This document shows, one piece after another, positions 34,422-43,638 of a stretch of DNA of 51,126 bases (the stretch's first letter is position 1; the number at the start of each line of letters is the position of its first letter). This DNA comes from Planctomycetota bacterium (lineage in GTDB: Bacteria; Planctomycetota; UBA1135; JADKAF01). The notes under the pieces were generated by a model. The model saw nothing but the letters and a program-made list of their open reading frames with translations, had not been told where the DNA came from and searched no databases. A program made the translations under genes and the position numbers. The stretch spans positions 1-51,126 of the forward strand of contig JAEUHW010000055.1 of the NCBI GenBank assembly GCA_016793245.1, given 5' to 3'.

Positions 34422-35108
34422 ATGACCGGCCGTGATCCCGAGCCCTATTTGCAGCGAGCCCTGGAGCTCGCGGGCGATCCTCGCGAGCTGCTCGACCTGC
34501 GTCGGCGTTGGTTCGCCGGCGAGTCCATCGAAGCCCTCGCTCCGTCCGAGAGTTCGATGTTCGCGCGCCTCTGTTGGAGAGAGCGGCGCGAGATCGCGCG
34601 GCTCGAGTTGCGTTGCTTGGGCGAGGAGATCCTGAGCCAACCGTCACCCGGTCTCGCGGTGCAGCTCGATGCGCTCGCGCTCGAAGACCAACCGGACCTC
34701 GCGGACGAAGCCGCGCGCTTGCGCCGCGTTCTCGAGGCGCGGGAGGAGCTCTTGGCTCTGCGGAGCGACGCCGCTCTACCCCCGGTGTTCGTCGAGGCCG
34801 TTGGCGAGGAATTGCGCGCGCCCACGCCACGCGGCGAGGGACTTCCTCCGAAGCTCCGGCGCCTCGGCGAGCAGCGGGGCCTCGAGCTGGCGATGGACAC
34901 GCGACGGCGCTTCCCGCGAGTCGCTGCGCTCTGCGCCGAGCTCCTCGTGCGGCTCGAGGAGCGTCATCGGCTCTTCGCGCCACCGCTGCGCAGCAAGCTG
35001 ATGAGTGTCTTCTGGTTCCTGATCCTGTTCGCTCTCGGCGCGGCGCTCTATGAGTGGATCGTGATCGGCGGGCTGCTCTCGACGGACGAGATCCTGGGGC
35101 GGCGATGA
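34422..35108 (+). CDS. Module protein A2: paralogue of A1
   Basis: 228 residues, ATG start, 39 bases after B1. The N-terminus (EPYLQRALELAGDPRELLDL, then RRRWFAGESIEAL) matches that of A1, so the pair arose by duplication. The middle is helical and Leu/Glu/Arg-rich (LEARLELLAL-like runs, RLGEQRGLELAMDTRRRFP). One C-terminal membrane helix follows (LMSVFWFLILFALGAALYEW), then a short end. No signal peptide is present, so the N-terminal part is predicted cytoplasmic. The stop overlaps the ATG of B2. No known domain is recognised; a role as membrane partner of the J-like protein is inferred from coupling and duplication. Confidence 0.8.
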   Translation: MTGRDPEPYLQRALELAGDPRELLDLRRRWFAGESIEALAPSESSMFARLCWRERREIARLELRCLGEEILSQPSPGLAVQLDALALEDQPDLADEAARLRRVLEAREELLALRSDAALPPVFVEAVGEELRAPTPRGEGLPPKLRRLGEQRGLELAMDTRRRFPRVAALCAELLVRLEERHRLFAPPLRSKLMSVFWFLILFALGAALYEWIVIGGLLSTDEILGRR

Positions 35109-36652
35109 GCGAGGAGTCGGAACCGGACTGGGAGCTCTTGGCGCGCGATCCGCTGGCCTTCTTCGCTCTCGACGCAGGCTTCGAGCGCGACGATCTTCGG
35201 CGCGCGTATGGGAAGTGGATCCGGCGCTTCCGACCCGAGACGCATCCCACCGAGTTCCAGCGGTTGCGCGCCGCGTACGAGAAGCTCGAGACCCCGCGCG
35301 TCGCGGATCTCCGTGGAGAGCTCGGCGAAGACGACTTGTTGCGGCAGCTGAACTCGATGTTGGAGCGGGTCCGCGACGTGGAAGCGAGCGCCGACGAAGG
35401 GGTTGCCGACCGAAGCTGGCTGCGCCGTGCGCTGCAGGCAGATCATGCCGCGGGCGGATCCGATCTCGTCCTCGTGCGCGCTCTGCTGCACGAGCTCGAG
35501 ATGCAGCCCGGAGCGCATGAGATCGTCGAGCTCCTGCGCGAGCTGCTCGCGACGGAAGACGCGCGGCGCGAAGTTCCGGAGCTCCTGGACGAGCTCGCGC
35601 GCAGCCGCACGTGGGCGCGGAGCTCTCTCGCGTGGCCCTTGTGGGCGTCCTGGCTCGCCGCAGCAGACATGGGACTCGTGCCGCGTGCGTACGAGCGCTG
35701 GGTCGCGCGCGCCGATCTCTCGCGCGACCCAGGTGAGCTGCTCCTCCGCGCGCGCATCCTAGGTGCGGTGGCATGGCAGGCCGAGCTGCCGTGGATCTCC
35801 GAGCAGCGGCGGGCGCTGAACGAACTCGATACCACGCAGGAGTTCCCGGAGCTCGAGCAAGCGCTCGAGCTGCTCGAGCTCGCGCTCGCGCATCGACGCG
35901 AGCGCGAGCGCTTCCTCGATCGAAGAGCGCGGGGACTGGAGCTCCGCGAGCTCATCGATGCGGCCATGGCGAAGCTCCTGTTGGCGGAAGATGACGATGC
36001 GGCGGCGCGCGAGCTGTTGCATCTGCGTCATACGTGCTCCGCGCGCGGAGAGGAGCTGTTGGCCGCGTTCGCTCCGCGCGAGAAGGTCGGCCACGCTGCG
36101 CTGGCGTTCTTGGAGCTCGCGTTCGCGACGCGCGGGATCCTGAACTTCGAGCCACGGGGCGCGGCCCCGACGGTTGCCGAGAAGCTGAGTGCAGCGGCGC
36201 TGCTGCAGCGCATCGAGCGCGAGGCGAACCGCAACCCCTTGCTCCAGCTCTGGGCGCTCTCGTTCCACATCGGCATTCGCGGCGCGCTCTTCGTCTCCGG
36301 GATCCTGGGGCTGCGCCTCATCCTGTCGATGCCGCAGCACTGGATCCTCGTGAGCCTGGCGGTCCTGATCGCGATCCTCGGCCTGCGCCTCCTGCTGCGC
36401 GCCGTCCTGCGTCCCGACGGAGCGCTCTTCGAACATCTCGCCTATCGAAGCCGATGGCGACCGCTCGCCTTCGAGCACCTGAGAGCCTCGCGGCACTCCT
36501 GGTGGGAGATGCTCCAGCTCTTCGAGTGGCAGAAGTCGCGGTGGAGCCTCTCCTGGGTGGACGTCTTCCTCCTCTTGCGCGCGCGCGACCTCGGCCTGCG
36601 CTACGTGGCACTCCTCGCCCGTCGATCCAATGGCTTCCAAGCCCCGAACTGA
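35105..36652 (+). CDS. Module protein B2: membrane protein with degenerate J-domain
   Basis: 515 residues, starting in the A2 stop (ATGA). The J-like N-terminus is DPLAFFALDAGFERDDLRRA (about 15-34), then YGKWIRRFRPETHPTEFQRL and RAAYEKLE. HPD is again replaced by RPE, and the PxxHPxEFQRLRAAYE block is nearly identical to B1. The middle domain is helical and Leu/Glu-rich. Two membrane helices stand at about 391-408 and 413-435 (GALFVSGILGLRLI; ILVSLAVLIAILGLRLL), followed by YRSRWRPLAFEHLRA, as in B1. The protein ends close to a family A palindrome (8 bases after the stop) shared with the convergent sulfatase gene. Function inferred only from the Hsp70 neighbour. Confidence 0.8.
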   Translation: MSEESEPDWELLARDPLAFFALDAGFERDDLRRAYGKWIRRFRPETHPTEFQRLRAAYEKLETPRVADLRGELGEDDLLRQLNSMLERVRDVEASADEGVADRSWLRRALQADHAAGGSDLVLVRALLHELEMQPGAHEIVELLRELLATEDARREVPELLDELARSRTWARSSLAWPLWASWLAAADMGLVPRAYERWVARADLSRDPGELLLRARILGAVAWQAELPWISEQRRALNELDTTQEFPELEQALELLELALAHRRERERFLDRRARGLELRELIDAAMAKLLLAEDDDAAARELLHLRHTCSARGEELLAAFAPREKVGHAALAFLELAFATRGILNFEPRGAAPTVAEKLSAAALLQRIEREANRNPLLQLWALSFHIGIRGALFVSGILGLRLILSMPQHWILVSLAVLIAILGLRLLLRAVLRPDGALFEHLAYRSRWRPLAFEHLRASRHSWWEMLQLFEWQKSRWSLSWVDVFLLLRARDLGLRYVALLARRSNGFQAPN

Positions 36653-36660
36653 TCGCCGAC

Positions 36661-36705
36661 CCCACTGTACAGTAAAGGTGCCTGGCACCTTTACTGTACA
36701 GTGGG
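36661..36705. repeat. Palindrome family A, copy 2, between convergent genes
   Basis: 22-base perfect arms (36661-36682 and 36684-36705) around a single T; core AAAGGTGCC/GGCACCTTT, outer CCCACTGTAC/GTACAGTGGG. It is 8 bases from the plus-strand stop and directly abuts the minus-strand stop codon (complement of 36706-36708), so it could end both transcripts. Confidence 0.9.
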
Positions 36706-38085
36706 TCAGCGGGCGGCGGAGCGGAGAGTGATGAGGCGTGAGCGGAGGGCGGTGAGCTCGGCGGCGTGGGCGGGGTCGGCGGCGAGGTTCCGCTCTTCGC
36801 GGGGGTCGCGCTCGAGGTCGAAGAGCTCTTCCACGTCGTAGGCGGGCCAGCGGATGAACTTCCGGGTGCGGGTCACGAGGGCCTCCGAGCTCGGGATGCG
36901 CTGCTCGCTCGTGATCGCGGGATGCTCGTAGAAGAACTCCGTTCTCCAGGGCGGCGGCTCGGGGGCGAGGTAGAGCGGTGCCAGGTCGCGGCCTTGCATC
37001 GTCGGAGGAGCGGCGACGCCCAGTGCGGCGAGGATCGTCGGCGCGAGGTCGACGTTCAGCGTGAGCGCATCGTTCGTGCGACCGCGGCGCTCCGCGGCGA
37101 GGCGCGGGTCGCGCACGATCAGCGGGACGCGCAGGCTCTCTTCGTACGGATACCACTTGTCGGCGAGGCCGTGCTCGCCGTGGAAGTAGCCGTTGTCGGT
37201 CGTGAAGAGGACGAGGGTCTCCTCGAAGAGGCCTTGGCGCTCGAGCTCGGCGAGGACCGCGCCGCACGCGGCATCGACCTCGGTGATGAGGCGGAAGTAA
37301 CGGCGCATCATCGCGAGGCGCTTCTCCTCGGTGTCGAAGCGCCAGCGGAAGCGCACGCGGCCCTCGTTGCGCTCGTCCTGCAGGAAGGGCGGCAAGCGGC
37401 GCAGGTGCTCCTCGGTTGCGGTCGGGGGAGCGGGGATCTCTGCATCTGCGTAGAGCGCGTCGCTCGCGGGCTGCGCGAGATACTGCTCGGGATGGCCGTC
37501 TTCGGCGTGCGGGGCGAAGAAGGCGAGGGTGAGCGCGAACGGCTGCTCCTGCGGACGCTCGCGGAGGAACGCGAGCGCATCGCGCTCGTTGCGCCAGGTC
37601 ACGTGCTCGCGCGTCTTGTCTCGTCCCGGGAACCAGTAGCGCCCGCCGTAGGAGCGAGCGAAGTCGAAGCGCTCCGGTGGGAAGGCACCGTTGTGCCACT
37701 TGCCGACGTGCCCGGTGAAGCGACCGCTCGCGCGCAGCAGCCCCGGATAGGTCTGCTCCCACGGCGTCGCGAAGGCGTCGAACCCGCGGCACCCGTGGCG
37801 CGACATCCATTGCCCGGTGAAGAGGCACGCGCGGCTGACGCCGCAGATCGAGGTCGTCACCGCGTGGCGCGTGAAGCGCGTGCCCTCGCGCGCGAGGCGA
37901 TCGAGATGCGGTGTGCGGATGACCGGATGCCCAGCGCACCCGAGCACGTCGTGGCGCCAGTCGTCGGCGAGGAGCACGACGACGTTTCGAACGGGCAGTC
38001 CGCGGTCTTGCTCTTGAGCAGGCGCTACCGCGCTCACGCAGAGGATGAAGAACTCCGTGAGTACGAGGCGCCCGAGAATCGACAT
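36706..38085 (-). CDS. Exported sulfatase (alkaline-phosphatase superfamily)
   Basis: 459 residues from the ATG at 38085. A short signal segment ([18 protein letters not shown]) precedes the sulfatase fold. Metal ligands: [14 protein letters not shown] (about 37-50, Asp pair). Active site: [16 protein letters not shown] with Cys81 in the CxPxR position but Val instead of Pro (C-G-V-S-R). Then HVGKWHNG (Lys/His), FFAPHAED, and [19 protein letters not shown] carrying the second Asp-Asn metal pair. Cys81 must be converted to formylglycine for activity. The PpkA-like protein has a related domain but is not evidently the maturase. A TTG one codon upstream is a less likely start. Substrate unknown. 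Confidence 0.88.
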   Translation of the reverse strand: MSILGRLVLTEFFILCVSAVAPAQEQDRGLPVRNVVVLLADDWRHDVLGCAGHPVIRTPHLDRLAREGTRFTRHAVTTSICGVSRACLFTGQWMSRHGCRGFDAFATPWEQTYPGLLRASGRFTGHVGKWHNGAFPPERFDFARSYGGRYWFPGRDKTREHVTWRNERDALAFLRERPQEQPFALTLAFFAPHAEDGHPEQYLAQPASDALYADAEIPAPPTATEEHLRRLPPFLQDERNEGRVRFRWRFDTEEKRLAMMRRYFRLITEVDAACGAVLAELERQGLFEETLVLFTTDNGYFHGEHGLADKWYPYEESLRVPLIVRDPRLAAERRGRTNDALTLNVDLAPTILAALGVAAPPTMQGRDLAPLYLAPEPPPWRTEFFYEHPAITSEQRIPSSEALVTRTRKFIRWPAYDVEELFDLERDPREERNLAADPAHAAELTALRSRLITLRSAAR

Positions 38086-38184
38086 CAACGCATCTCGCGA
38101 GGGGAAGGCGGAGCGGACGGATCGACCTGCGGAATCTGATCCCTGGAGCGGCGCTTGGCAAGTCGCGAGCCGCTCCCGTCGCGC

Positions 38185-40548
38185 TCAATCCCACTTGGCG
38201 AGCGCTCGCGCCAGCCCGTCGGCCGGCGGCGTGCGCGAGAGCGTCGGAGCTGCGCCCCCGAGCTCGATCGCTTCCGGGACCTCGGCGATGAGCTCTTGAC
38301 GGTTGTCGAGCTTCGAGCGGAGATACCAGCGCAGCAAATACGTGCCGCTCTTCGGCACATGGAGCTGCGCCCGGCCTTGGGGATCGAAGGCGACCTCGCG
38401 GTAGGTGATGCGACGCCGTTCCAGCACGCTGAGCTCCGCCTCTCGCGGTGCGCTGATGCGCACCTCGAGGACGAACCCCTCAGGGATCTGGAACGACGGC
38501 GGGAGCTCCACGAAGAAGGAGTGCTCCGGGCGCGGCTTCACGATCTGTACCTCCGCCGAGTAGCGCAGGCGCAGGGGCTCGCATCGATCGCAATGGAGGT
38601 CGATCTCGTCGGCGCTCGTGGGGATCCACACCGCGGCCTCGCCCTTGGCATCGAAGTCCATCCAGGTCGCGTTCCTGGCGTCCGACGCATCGAAGGCGAA
38701 GGAAGTACGTCGCGCCCCGCTCCCGGCATCGCCGTCGAGGCGGAGCTTCCAGAGCCGCCACGCTCCGCGAAGATCGATCGAAGTGCAGCGCGCGTCGTTC
38801 ACTTCTGCGCCATCCTCCGGAATCGAGACGCCTTCGATGATCTTCGCAGGCCAGCCTCGGACGCCGACGCGGAGCGCACCCGATCCTGGCCGCAGCCCGC
38901 GCAGCTCGAAGCTGCCGTCGGCATCGGGAGCGCGCTGCGCTTGGATGCGCTTCTCATCGGCGAACGAGATCTCGATCGCCTGCCGCTCGATCTCGGGATC
39001 GAGGAGCAGCTTGCCGCGCAGCACGGCGCCGCGCCGCATCACGAGCTCCATGTTCTCTCGCCCTGGCTCGCAGAGCAGCGAGCTCTGCAGGTAGTAACCC
39101 TCGAGCCGAGCATCCACGCGCACGCCTCGCGGCAGCTTGGGCACGTAGGCGACGAAGCGACCTTGCTCGTCGCTCTGGCTCGGTAGCTCTCCCGAGAGGG
39201 AATCGTGCTCCTCCCACGGGCCTTGGCGCACGAGCGGCCAGATCGCATAGAAGCTGAGGCTCGCGCGCGGCAGCGGCTGGCCAGCGCCGTCGACGACGCG
39301 ACCGGAGACGAGCAACGCCTGCGCAGCGCTCGATGGGGCGCGGAGCACGATCGTGCCGAGCTCGACGCGGCCCGTGGCAGGGATGGGCGGACAGAGGATG
39401 CGCGCAACGTGTGCTTCTCCAGGAGTCGGCACGCCCTCTTCCCAGCGGAACTCGAGCGCCTCGGTCGTCGCTGGAGAGCCGAAGGCCTCCGCCCAAGGGC
39501 GTTCGAAGTTCCCTTCGGCGTCGGTCTGTAGGCCCGTACCGTTCCTTCCGTTGCCGCGCACGGCGAAGATGGTCACGCCGCGCTTCGCGATCGGGAGATT
39601 CGCCGCATCGACCAAGCGGCCGACCAGCACGGGGTTCGTCTGGCCGAGCACGACCTGCGCCACGACTTCGCTCTGCGGTTCGAGCGGTCCTTCGAGGACG
39701 ACCTTCTCGGTGCGCAGCAGGCCGGCTCGATCGTTGACTTCGATCTGGAGGAGTTGGCGCACGCCGACGTAGGGGAACAGGGCCACGCCATCCTTCACGG
39801 AGGCATGCGTGATCTTGCCCGCGGCGACCGCTCGCTCCGCTTCTTCCCGAGGCAGCGTCGCGGGGACACTGCGCATCATCGCCGAGAGTGGCTGCTTCAC
39901 GATCTCACCGGCGCCGTCGCGGATCTCGACGCGCACGCGGCCGGCCGGAGCGAGCTTCAAGCGGATCGTCTCCGTGGGCGGCTCGGCGTTCGCGAGCACG
40001 TGGCGCGTCGCCTCGACGGCCGAGACCTGAGTTTCGATCGCGATCTCGACGCTGGGCTTCTCCGCGGCCTTCGACAGGAGCTGCTGCGCTTGCGCGAACG
40101 CCTGCTCGACGTCGCGGCGCGGGATAGGGAAGAGGGCGTCGGAGGTGTCACGGGGTTGGCGATAGGTCGAGCTGCCGGAGCTCATGTTCCCGAAGCTCCC
40201 TCCGCGATAGAGAATCGTCACGGCGATGGGGACATCGCGCAGCGGCTTCTCCTCGTGATCCACCACCTGGACGAGGAACTCCGCCGGCGGCGTCGGCGCG
40301 CTCGGCGCGACCTTCGCTGCCGGCGCGGTGGTCTCGACGCGCGCGACGTTCGATCGCGCATCCGTCGCGAGTGCCGGTGGTGCGGTGAGCCTCTCCTGCG
40401 TAGAAACGCTCTCCGAGCGCTCGGTGAGATCCGGAGCCTCGGTGTGCTCGCGCGGGTTGAGCAGGCCGAGCCAGAAGACCAGACCGAGAGCGAGAGCAAG
40501 CGCGAGGAGACCGAGGAGCAGGACGCTCCGACGGGCATCGAAGGACAT
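38185..40548 (-). CDS. Large membrane-anchored protein with carboxypeptidase-regulatory-like repeats
   Basis: 787 residues, ATG at 40548 behind a GGAGGG ribosome site. Residues 9-30 form one membrane helix (SVLLLGLLALALALGLVFWL) with a short cytoplasmic start, so the rest is extracytoplasmic, led by a Thr/Pro/Ala-rich linker. Repeated beta-sandwich units follow, for example VLVGRLVDAANLPIAKRGVT (about 306) and LLVSGRVVDGAGQPLPRASL (about 408), which look like CarboxypepD_reg domains. Later segments GSFELRGLRPGSGALRVGVR and GTYLLRWYLRSKL are of the same style. Such proteins are common in planctomycetes; no catalytic site is seen. It ends 99 bases before the sulfatase gene on the same strand, so co-transcription is possible. 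Confidence 0.78.
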   Translation of the reverse strand: MSFDARRSVLLLGLLALALALGLVFWLGLLNPREHTEAPDLTERSESVSTQERLTAPPALATDARSNVARVETTAPAAKVAPSAPTPPAEFLVQVVDHEEKPLRDVPIAVTILYRGGSFGNMSSGSSTYRQPRDTSDALFPIPRRDVEQAFAQAQQLLSKAAEKPSVEIAIETQVSAVEATRHVLANAEPPTETIRLKLAPAGRVRVEIRDGAGEIVKQPLSAMMRSVPATLPREEAERAVAAGKITHASVKDGVALFPYVGVRQLLQIEVNDRAGLLRTEKVVLEGPLEPQSEVVAQVVLGQTNPVLVGRLVDAANLPIAKRGVTIFAVRGNGRNGTGLQTDAEGNFERPWAEAFGSPATTEALEFRWEEGVPTPGEAHVARILCPPIPATGRVELGTIVLRAPSSAAQALLVSGRVVDGAGQPLPRASLSFYAIWPLVRQGPWEEHDSLSGELPSQSDEQGRFVAYVPKLPRGVRVDARLEGYYLQSSLLCEPGRENMELVMRRGAVLRGKLLLDPEIERQAIEISFADEKRIQAQRAPDADGSFELRGLRPGSGALRVGVRGWPAKIIEGVSIPEDGAEVNDARCTSIDLRGAWRLWKLRLDGDAGSGARRTSFAFDASDARNATWMDFDAKGEAAVWIPTSADEIDLHCDRCEPLRLRYSAEVQIVKPRPEHSFFVELPPSFQIPEGFVLEVRISAPREAELSVLERRRITYREVAFDPQGRAQLHVPKSGTYLLRWYLRSKLDNRQELIAEVPEAIELGGAAPTLSRTPPADGLARALAKWD

Positions 40549-40733
40549 AGATCCCTCCGTGGTAGGTCGAACCCGGGGCCGCGAGGCTAACAGCCCCCTC
40601 GATGCGCGCCTACCGCTCGTGACTCGAAGGATCGAGCGCAATTCGTGCGCTGGAGCGGGTGCGTGCTCGGCTGAGAGGAGCTAGGCTCTGGATTGCGCTT
40701 CCCCCGTCCCCCAACCCTCACCCCGGATCCGCC

Positions 40734-43571
40734 ATGCGCAAGATCGCCCTCCTTCCGCTGGTGCTGAGCGCGCTCTTCCCCGTCGGAAGCGCTGCCCTCG
40801 CTGCTCCCCAAGACAGCGCTCCCATCGTTCATCCCGTGGCCGGCAGCTCCGCGTGGTCTGCGACCTGGCGCGGGCGCGACGAGCGCGGCGTCGAGCGGAC
40901 CTTCGCGACGTGGACGCCGGATGGCGTGCGCGTGGCGCCGCCGCAGGTGATCGAGCAAGACCTCTGCTTGCGCTACGCGCGCTTCGATCCGCTGGCCGGG
41001 GTGCCGTCCGTGCCGGGCGAGCTCGACGGCAGCCACGGGCGTCTCTTCATCGTGCAGTTCCAGACGCCGGCGATGGAGCCGTATCGCGCGGCGCTGCGCG
41101 CGGAAGGGGTGAAGCTCGCGTTCTACCTCGCGTACAACGCGCAGGTGGTCGAAGGCGAGGCCGCGCAGGTGGCCTCGCTCGCGAAGCTGCCGTTCGTGCG
41201 CTGGGTGGGGCCGTTCCATCCCGCGTACAAGCTCGAGGAGGGCCTGCTCGATCAGGCCGCGGGCGCCGAGATGCTGCGCTTGAACATCCTCTCGACCTAC
41301 CGCGGACCCGAAGGACTGCGCGCGGTGCACGAGCTCGTGCGCGGGCTCGGCGGCGAGGTCTCGAGCCCGCTCGATCCGAGCTTCCTCACCATCGCGAGCG
41401 TGCGCGCGGATCGCTTGGTCGAACTTGCGCTGTCGTCCGCGGTGCAGTGGATCGACCGCTGGAGCGCGCCCGAGGAGGACATGGACATCGCGCGCAACTT
41501 CCACGGCGCGAACTACGTGGAGAGCGTCGCGGGCTACAACGGCAGCGGCGTCCGCGTCGAGGTCATGGACGGCGGCTGCGACACCACGCACCCCGACCTC
41601 CAGAACTTCGTCGTGCATACGACGACGGTCGCCGGAGCGCACGGCACCTGCACCTCCGGCATCGTGGCCGGCTCCGGTGCGGGGAACGCCGCGGCGCGCG
41701 GCGTCCTGCCGAACGCGTTCCTCACCATCGGCTACTACAACAACTTCGCCGGCGGCAGCCGCTACAACCACACCGCGGAGCTGCAGAGCCCGAGCCTCGT
41801 CTACAAGGCGGTGCTGCAGAGCAACTCGTGGGGCAGCTCGCTCACCACGGCCTACAACAGCACCTCGCAGAACCTGGATCTCATCCTCTTCGATCAGCAG
41901 AGGATCTCGATCCTGCAGTCGCAGAGCAACGCAGGGACGCAGAGCTCGCGCCCGGAAGCCTGGGCGAAGAACATCATCTCGGTCGGCGGCATCAAGCACC
42001 AGAACACCGAGACGAAGACCGATGACAACTGGACCAACGGCGCCAGCATCGGCCCGGCAGCCGACGGGCGCATCAAGCCGGACATCGCGAGCTTCTACGA
42101 CGCGACCTTCTGCACCGACGTGGTCGGCGCCGGGGGCTATGCCTCGGGCAACTACTACTCGTCGTTCGGCGGCACGAGCGGCGCGACCCCGATCACGGCC
42201 GGGCACACGGGCCTGCTCTACCAGATGTGGGCCGACGGGGTCTTCGGCAACGCGGCGCCCGCGGCGACCGTGTTCGAGGATCGCCCGTACAACACGACGA
42301 TGAAGGCGCTGCTGATCAATACGGCGACCCAGTGGAGCTTCACCGGCACGACGAGCGATCTCACGCGCACGCACCAAGGCTGGGGGCACGCCGACGTCCG
42401 CAACGCGTGGAACCTCCGCGGCTCGATGTACCTCGTGGACGAGAGCGACGTGCTCGCCGAGCTCGCCTCGACGACGCATGCCGTGAACGTGACCGCCGGC
42501 ACGCCGGCGCTGAAGGCGACGCTCGTCTTCCGCGACTATCCGGGCACGACCTCCTCGACCGTGCACCGCGTGAACAACCTGGACCTCCGCGTCACCTCCC
42601 CGAGCGGCGCGATCTACCACGGCAACGTCGGCCTGAACGCGGGCGTCTGGTCCACGACGGGCGGCGCGCCGAACACCCTCGATACGGTGGAGAACGTGTT
42701 CGTGCAGAGCCCTGAGGCGGGCACCTGGCAGATCACGATCACCGCGGCCGAGCTGAACCAGGACGCGCACGTCGAGACCGGCGCGATCGACAGCGACTAC
42801 GCGCTGGTCGTGAGCGGCGTGAGCGCCGCGCCCACGACGCCGCCAGCGGCACCGACGGGCCTCGGCGCCACGGCGATTTCGAGCAGCCGCATCGATCTCG
42901 CCTGGACCGACAACGCGAGCGACGAGGCCGGCTTCAAGATCGAGCGCTCGCCCGATGGCTCCACGTGGGCCGAGATCGCGCAGGTCGGCGCCAACACGAC
43001 GAGCTTCGCGAGCACCGGCCTCAGCGCGAGCACGACGTACTACTACCAAGTGCGCGCGTTCAACGCGGGCGGCGACTCCGCCTACAGCAACACCGCCAGC
43101 GCGACGACGAGCGCGATCACCTTCACGGTGCATCGCGCGAGCGCCGAGACGACCGTGGCGGGGGGCCGCAGCGGCACCTTCGCGAACACGATCGGCAGCG
43201 ACAACGTCTACGAGAACCTGACCGAGGTCCTCTCGGCCGGCAGCAGCTCGCGGCGCTACAGCTACCTCGAGCACCGCTGGACCGTGAACGTCGCGAGCGG
43301 CGGCAGCCCGGTCTTCTTCGTCGAGGCGCACCGCACGGCGAACAGCGAGGGCGACAACTTCGTCTTCGCCTACTCCACCGACGGCGTAAACTTCACCACG
43401 ATGCTCACGGTGTCGAAGACCGCGGACAACAACACCGCGCAGTCCTTCGTCTTGCCCGCAGGCGTCACCGGCACGGTGACGATCCGCGTGCAGGACACCG
43501 ACCGCACGCGCCGCCGCACCGTCCTCGACACCCTCTACGTCGACGACCTCTACATCCGCACCCAGAGCTGA
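40734..43571 (+). CDS. Secreted subtilisin-family (S8) protease with FN3 domain
   Basis: 945 residues from ATG 40734. Signal peptide MRKIALLPLVLSALFPVGSA, cleavage near AALAAPQ. An N-terminal prodomain-like region runs to about 240. The S8 catalytic residues are Asp279 (VEVMDGGCDTTHPDL), His303 (VAGAHGTCTSGIVAG) and Ser482 (FGGTSGATPITAGH). The Asp site reads DGG instead of the usual DTG or DSG. A proprotein-like beta domain follows (YLVDESDVLAEL, LKATLVFRDYPGT). Then an FN3 domain lies at about 703-797 (PAAPTGLGATAISSSRIDLA, ending AYSNTASATT) and a C-terminal beta-sandwich to 945. The long divergent gap before it (185 bases) carries the promoters of this gene and the minus-strand neighbour, which I cannot place. 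Confidence 0.9.
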   Translation: MRKIALLPLVLSALFPVGSAALAAPQDSAPIVHPVAGSSAWSATWRGRDERGVERTFATWTPDGVRVAPPQVIEQDLCLRYARFDPLAGVPSVPGELDGSHGRLFIVQFQTPAMEPYRAALRAEGVKLAFYLAYNAQVVEGEAAQVASLAKLPFVRWVGPFHPAYKLEEGLLDQAAGAEMLRLNILSTYRGPEGLRAVHELVRGLGGEVSSPLDPSFLTIASVRADRLVELALSSAVQWIDRWSAPEEDMDIARNFHGANYVESVAGYNGSGVRVEVMDGGCDTTHPDLQNFVVHTTTVAGAHGTCTSGIVAGSGAGNAAARGVLPNAFLTIGYYNNFAGGSRYNHTAELQSPSLVYKAVLQSNSWGSSLTTAYNSTSQNLDLILFDQQRISILQSQSNAGTQSSRPEAWAKNIISVGGIKHQNTETKTDDNWTNGASIGPAADGRIKPDIASFYDATFCTDVVGAGGYASGNYYSSFGGTSGATPITAGHTGLLYQMWADGVFGNAAPAATVFEDRPYNTTMKALLINTATQWSFTGTTSDLTRTHQGWGHADVRNAWNLRGSMYLVDESDVLAELASTTHAVNVTAGTPALKATLVFRDYPGTTSSTVHRVNNLDLRVTSPSGAIYHGNVGLNAGVWSTTGGAPNTLDTVENVFVQSPEAGTWQITITAAELNQDAHVETGAIDSDYALVVSGVSAAPTTPPAAPTGLGATAISSSRIDLAWTDNASDEAGFKIERSPDGSTWAEIAQVGANTTSFASTGLSASTTYYYQVRAFNAGGDSAYSNTASATTSAITFTVHRASAETTVAGGRSGTFANTIGSDNVYENLTEVLSAGSSSRRYSYLEHRWTVNVASGGSPVFFVEAHRTANSEGDNFVFAYSTDGVNFTTMLTVSKTADNNTAQSFVLPAGVTGTVTIRVQDTDRTRRRTVLDTLYVDDLYIRTQS

Positions 43572-43577
43572 CCCCCG

Positions 43578-43614
43578 TTGCACAGTAAAGGTGCCTGGCA
43601 CCTTTACTGTGCAA
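43578..43614. repeat. Palindrome family A, copy 3
   Basis: 18-base perfect arms (43578-43595 and 43597-43614) around a central T, starting 6 bases after the protease stop. Same core as the copies at 22581 and 36661 (AAAGGTGCC T GGCACCTTT). Confidence 0.9.
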
Positions 43615-43638
43615 TGAGAGGGGGCGGGGAAGCGCCCG

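Noticed and set aside
30467..36652. Hsp70/J-like locus as an anti-phage defence or toxin-antitoxin system
   Set aside because: No nuclease, helicase, toxin or nucleotide-signal domain is visible; the claim would go beyond the evidence.
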